36,466 nucleotides of DNA from an uncultured Pelagibacteraceae bacterium (GTDB lineage Bacteria > Pseudomonadota > Alphaproteobacteria > Pelagibacterales > Pelagibacteraceae), in the NCBI GenBank assembly GCA_902522915.1, contig CABYXQ010000008.1, positions 1 to 36,466 on the forward strand, written 5' to 3'. Position 1 is the first letter of the stretch. Each line of letters begins with the position of its first letter. The notes under the pieces are model-generated. The model was not told where the DNA came from. It was given only the letters and a program-made list of their open reading frames with translations, and made no database searches. Below, one piece after another: positions 36,262 through 36,466 of the stretch. The translations under genes were made by a program, and so were the position numbers.

Positions 36262-36466
36262 TTTATATGCCACACTTTATTTTGAGTTATAAAATCATAA
36301 TTATTTTTTTTCATAAGCTCTAAAAAATTATCAGGAGATCCATTAAAAATGATTTTGTAAGTATTTTTTTTGTTATTAATTTTATAAATATAGAAATTAT
36401 ATATAAAATCTAAATTATTTAATGTTTTTTCAAATTTAGAAATTTTTAAATTATCAGAATTGTCTA
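36258..36466 (-). CDS. 3' end of an uncharacterised protein (5' end outside window)
   Basis: Minus-strand open frame ...DNSDNLKISKFEKTLNNLDFIYNFYIYKINNKKNTYKIIFNGSPDNFLELMKKNNYDFITQNKVWHIK*; ATGA coupling with hdaA. Position upstream of hdaA is reminiscent of DUF2066-family genes, not proven. Confidence 0.6.
   Translation of the reverse strand, partial: DNSDNLKISKFEKTLNNLDFIYNFYIYKINNKKNTYKIIFNGSPDNFLELMKKNNYDFITQNKVWHIK

Noticed and set aside
1-36466. tRNA/rRNA genes, CRISPR arrays, IS elements, phage genes
   Set aside because: No spacer large enough and no characteristic sequences seen on manual reading.

Overview
AT-rich, very compact bacterial chromosomal segment. Gene content and protein families suggest a streamlined marine alphaproteobacterium of the SAR11/Pelagibacterales type (inference; no 16S is present). 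About 42 genes are supported. They include a truncated Gfo/Idh pair plus PhyH dioxygenase; a molybdenum-cofactor / MsrPQ methionine-sulfoxide-reductase / TauE cluster (moaA-moaC-moaD-moaE-msrP-msrQ-DUF1244 <> moaB / tauE); glnA; a complete iscR-sufBCDSU-sufT-sufA operon; anmK, tyrS, an AsmA-like protein, prfB, a PBP1A gene, an RNase E/G, thiS-thiG, aroQ-accB-accC, DUF2155, NDUFA12, an orphan NrdJ C-terminal-like protein, aspS and hdaA. I found no mobile element, CRISPR array, tRNA or rRNA. Main points for a second look: (1) functional C-terminal Gly-Gly codons of MoaA, MoaD and ThiS that also look like the Shine-Dalgarno of the next gene; (2) a near-perfect IscR type-1 operator overlapping the iscR promoter; (3) a +1 programmed frameshift in prfB, so the ORF-track start is wrong; (4) an unlisted 56-aa ORF convergent with glnA; (5) a repeat-rich glnA leader sharing a 10-mer with the region upstream of that ORF; (6) an RNase E/G lacking the CPxC Zn-link; (7) a free-standing NrdJ C-terminal domain; (8) all nine convergent gene junctions have stops within 8 nt of each other or overlapping. 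I did not find clear evidence for a wholly new multi-gene system.
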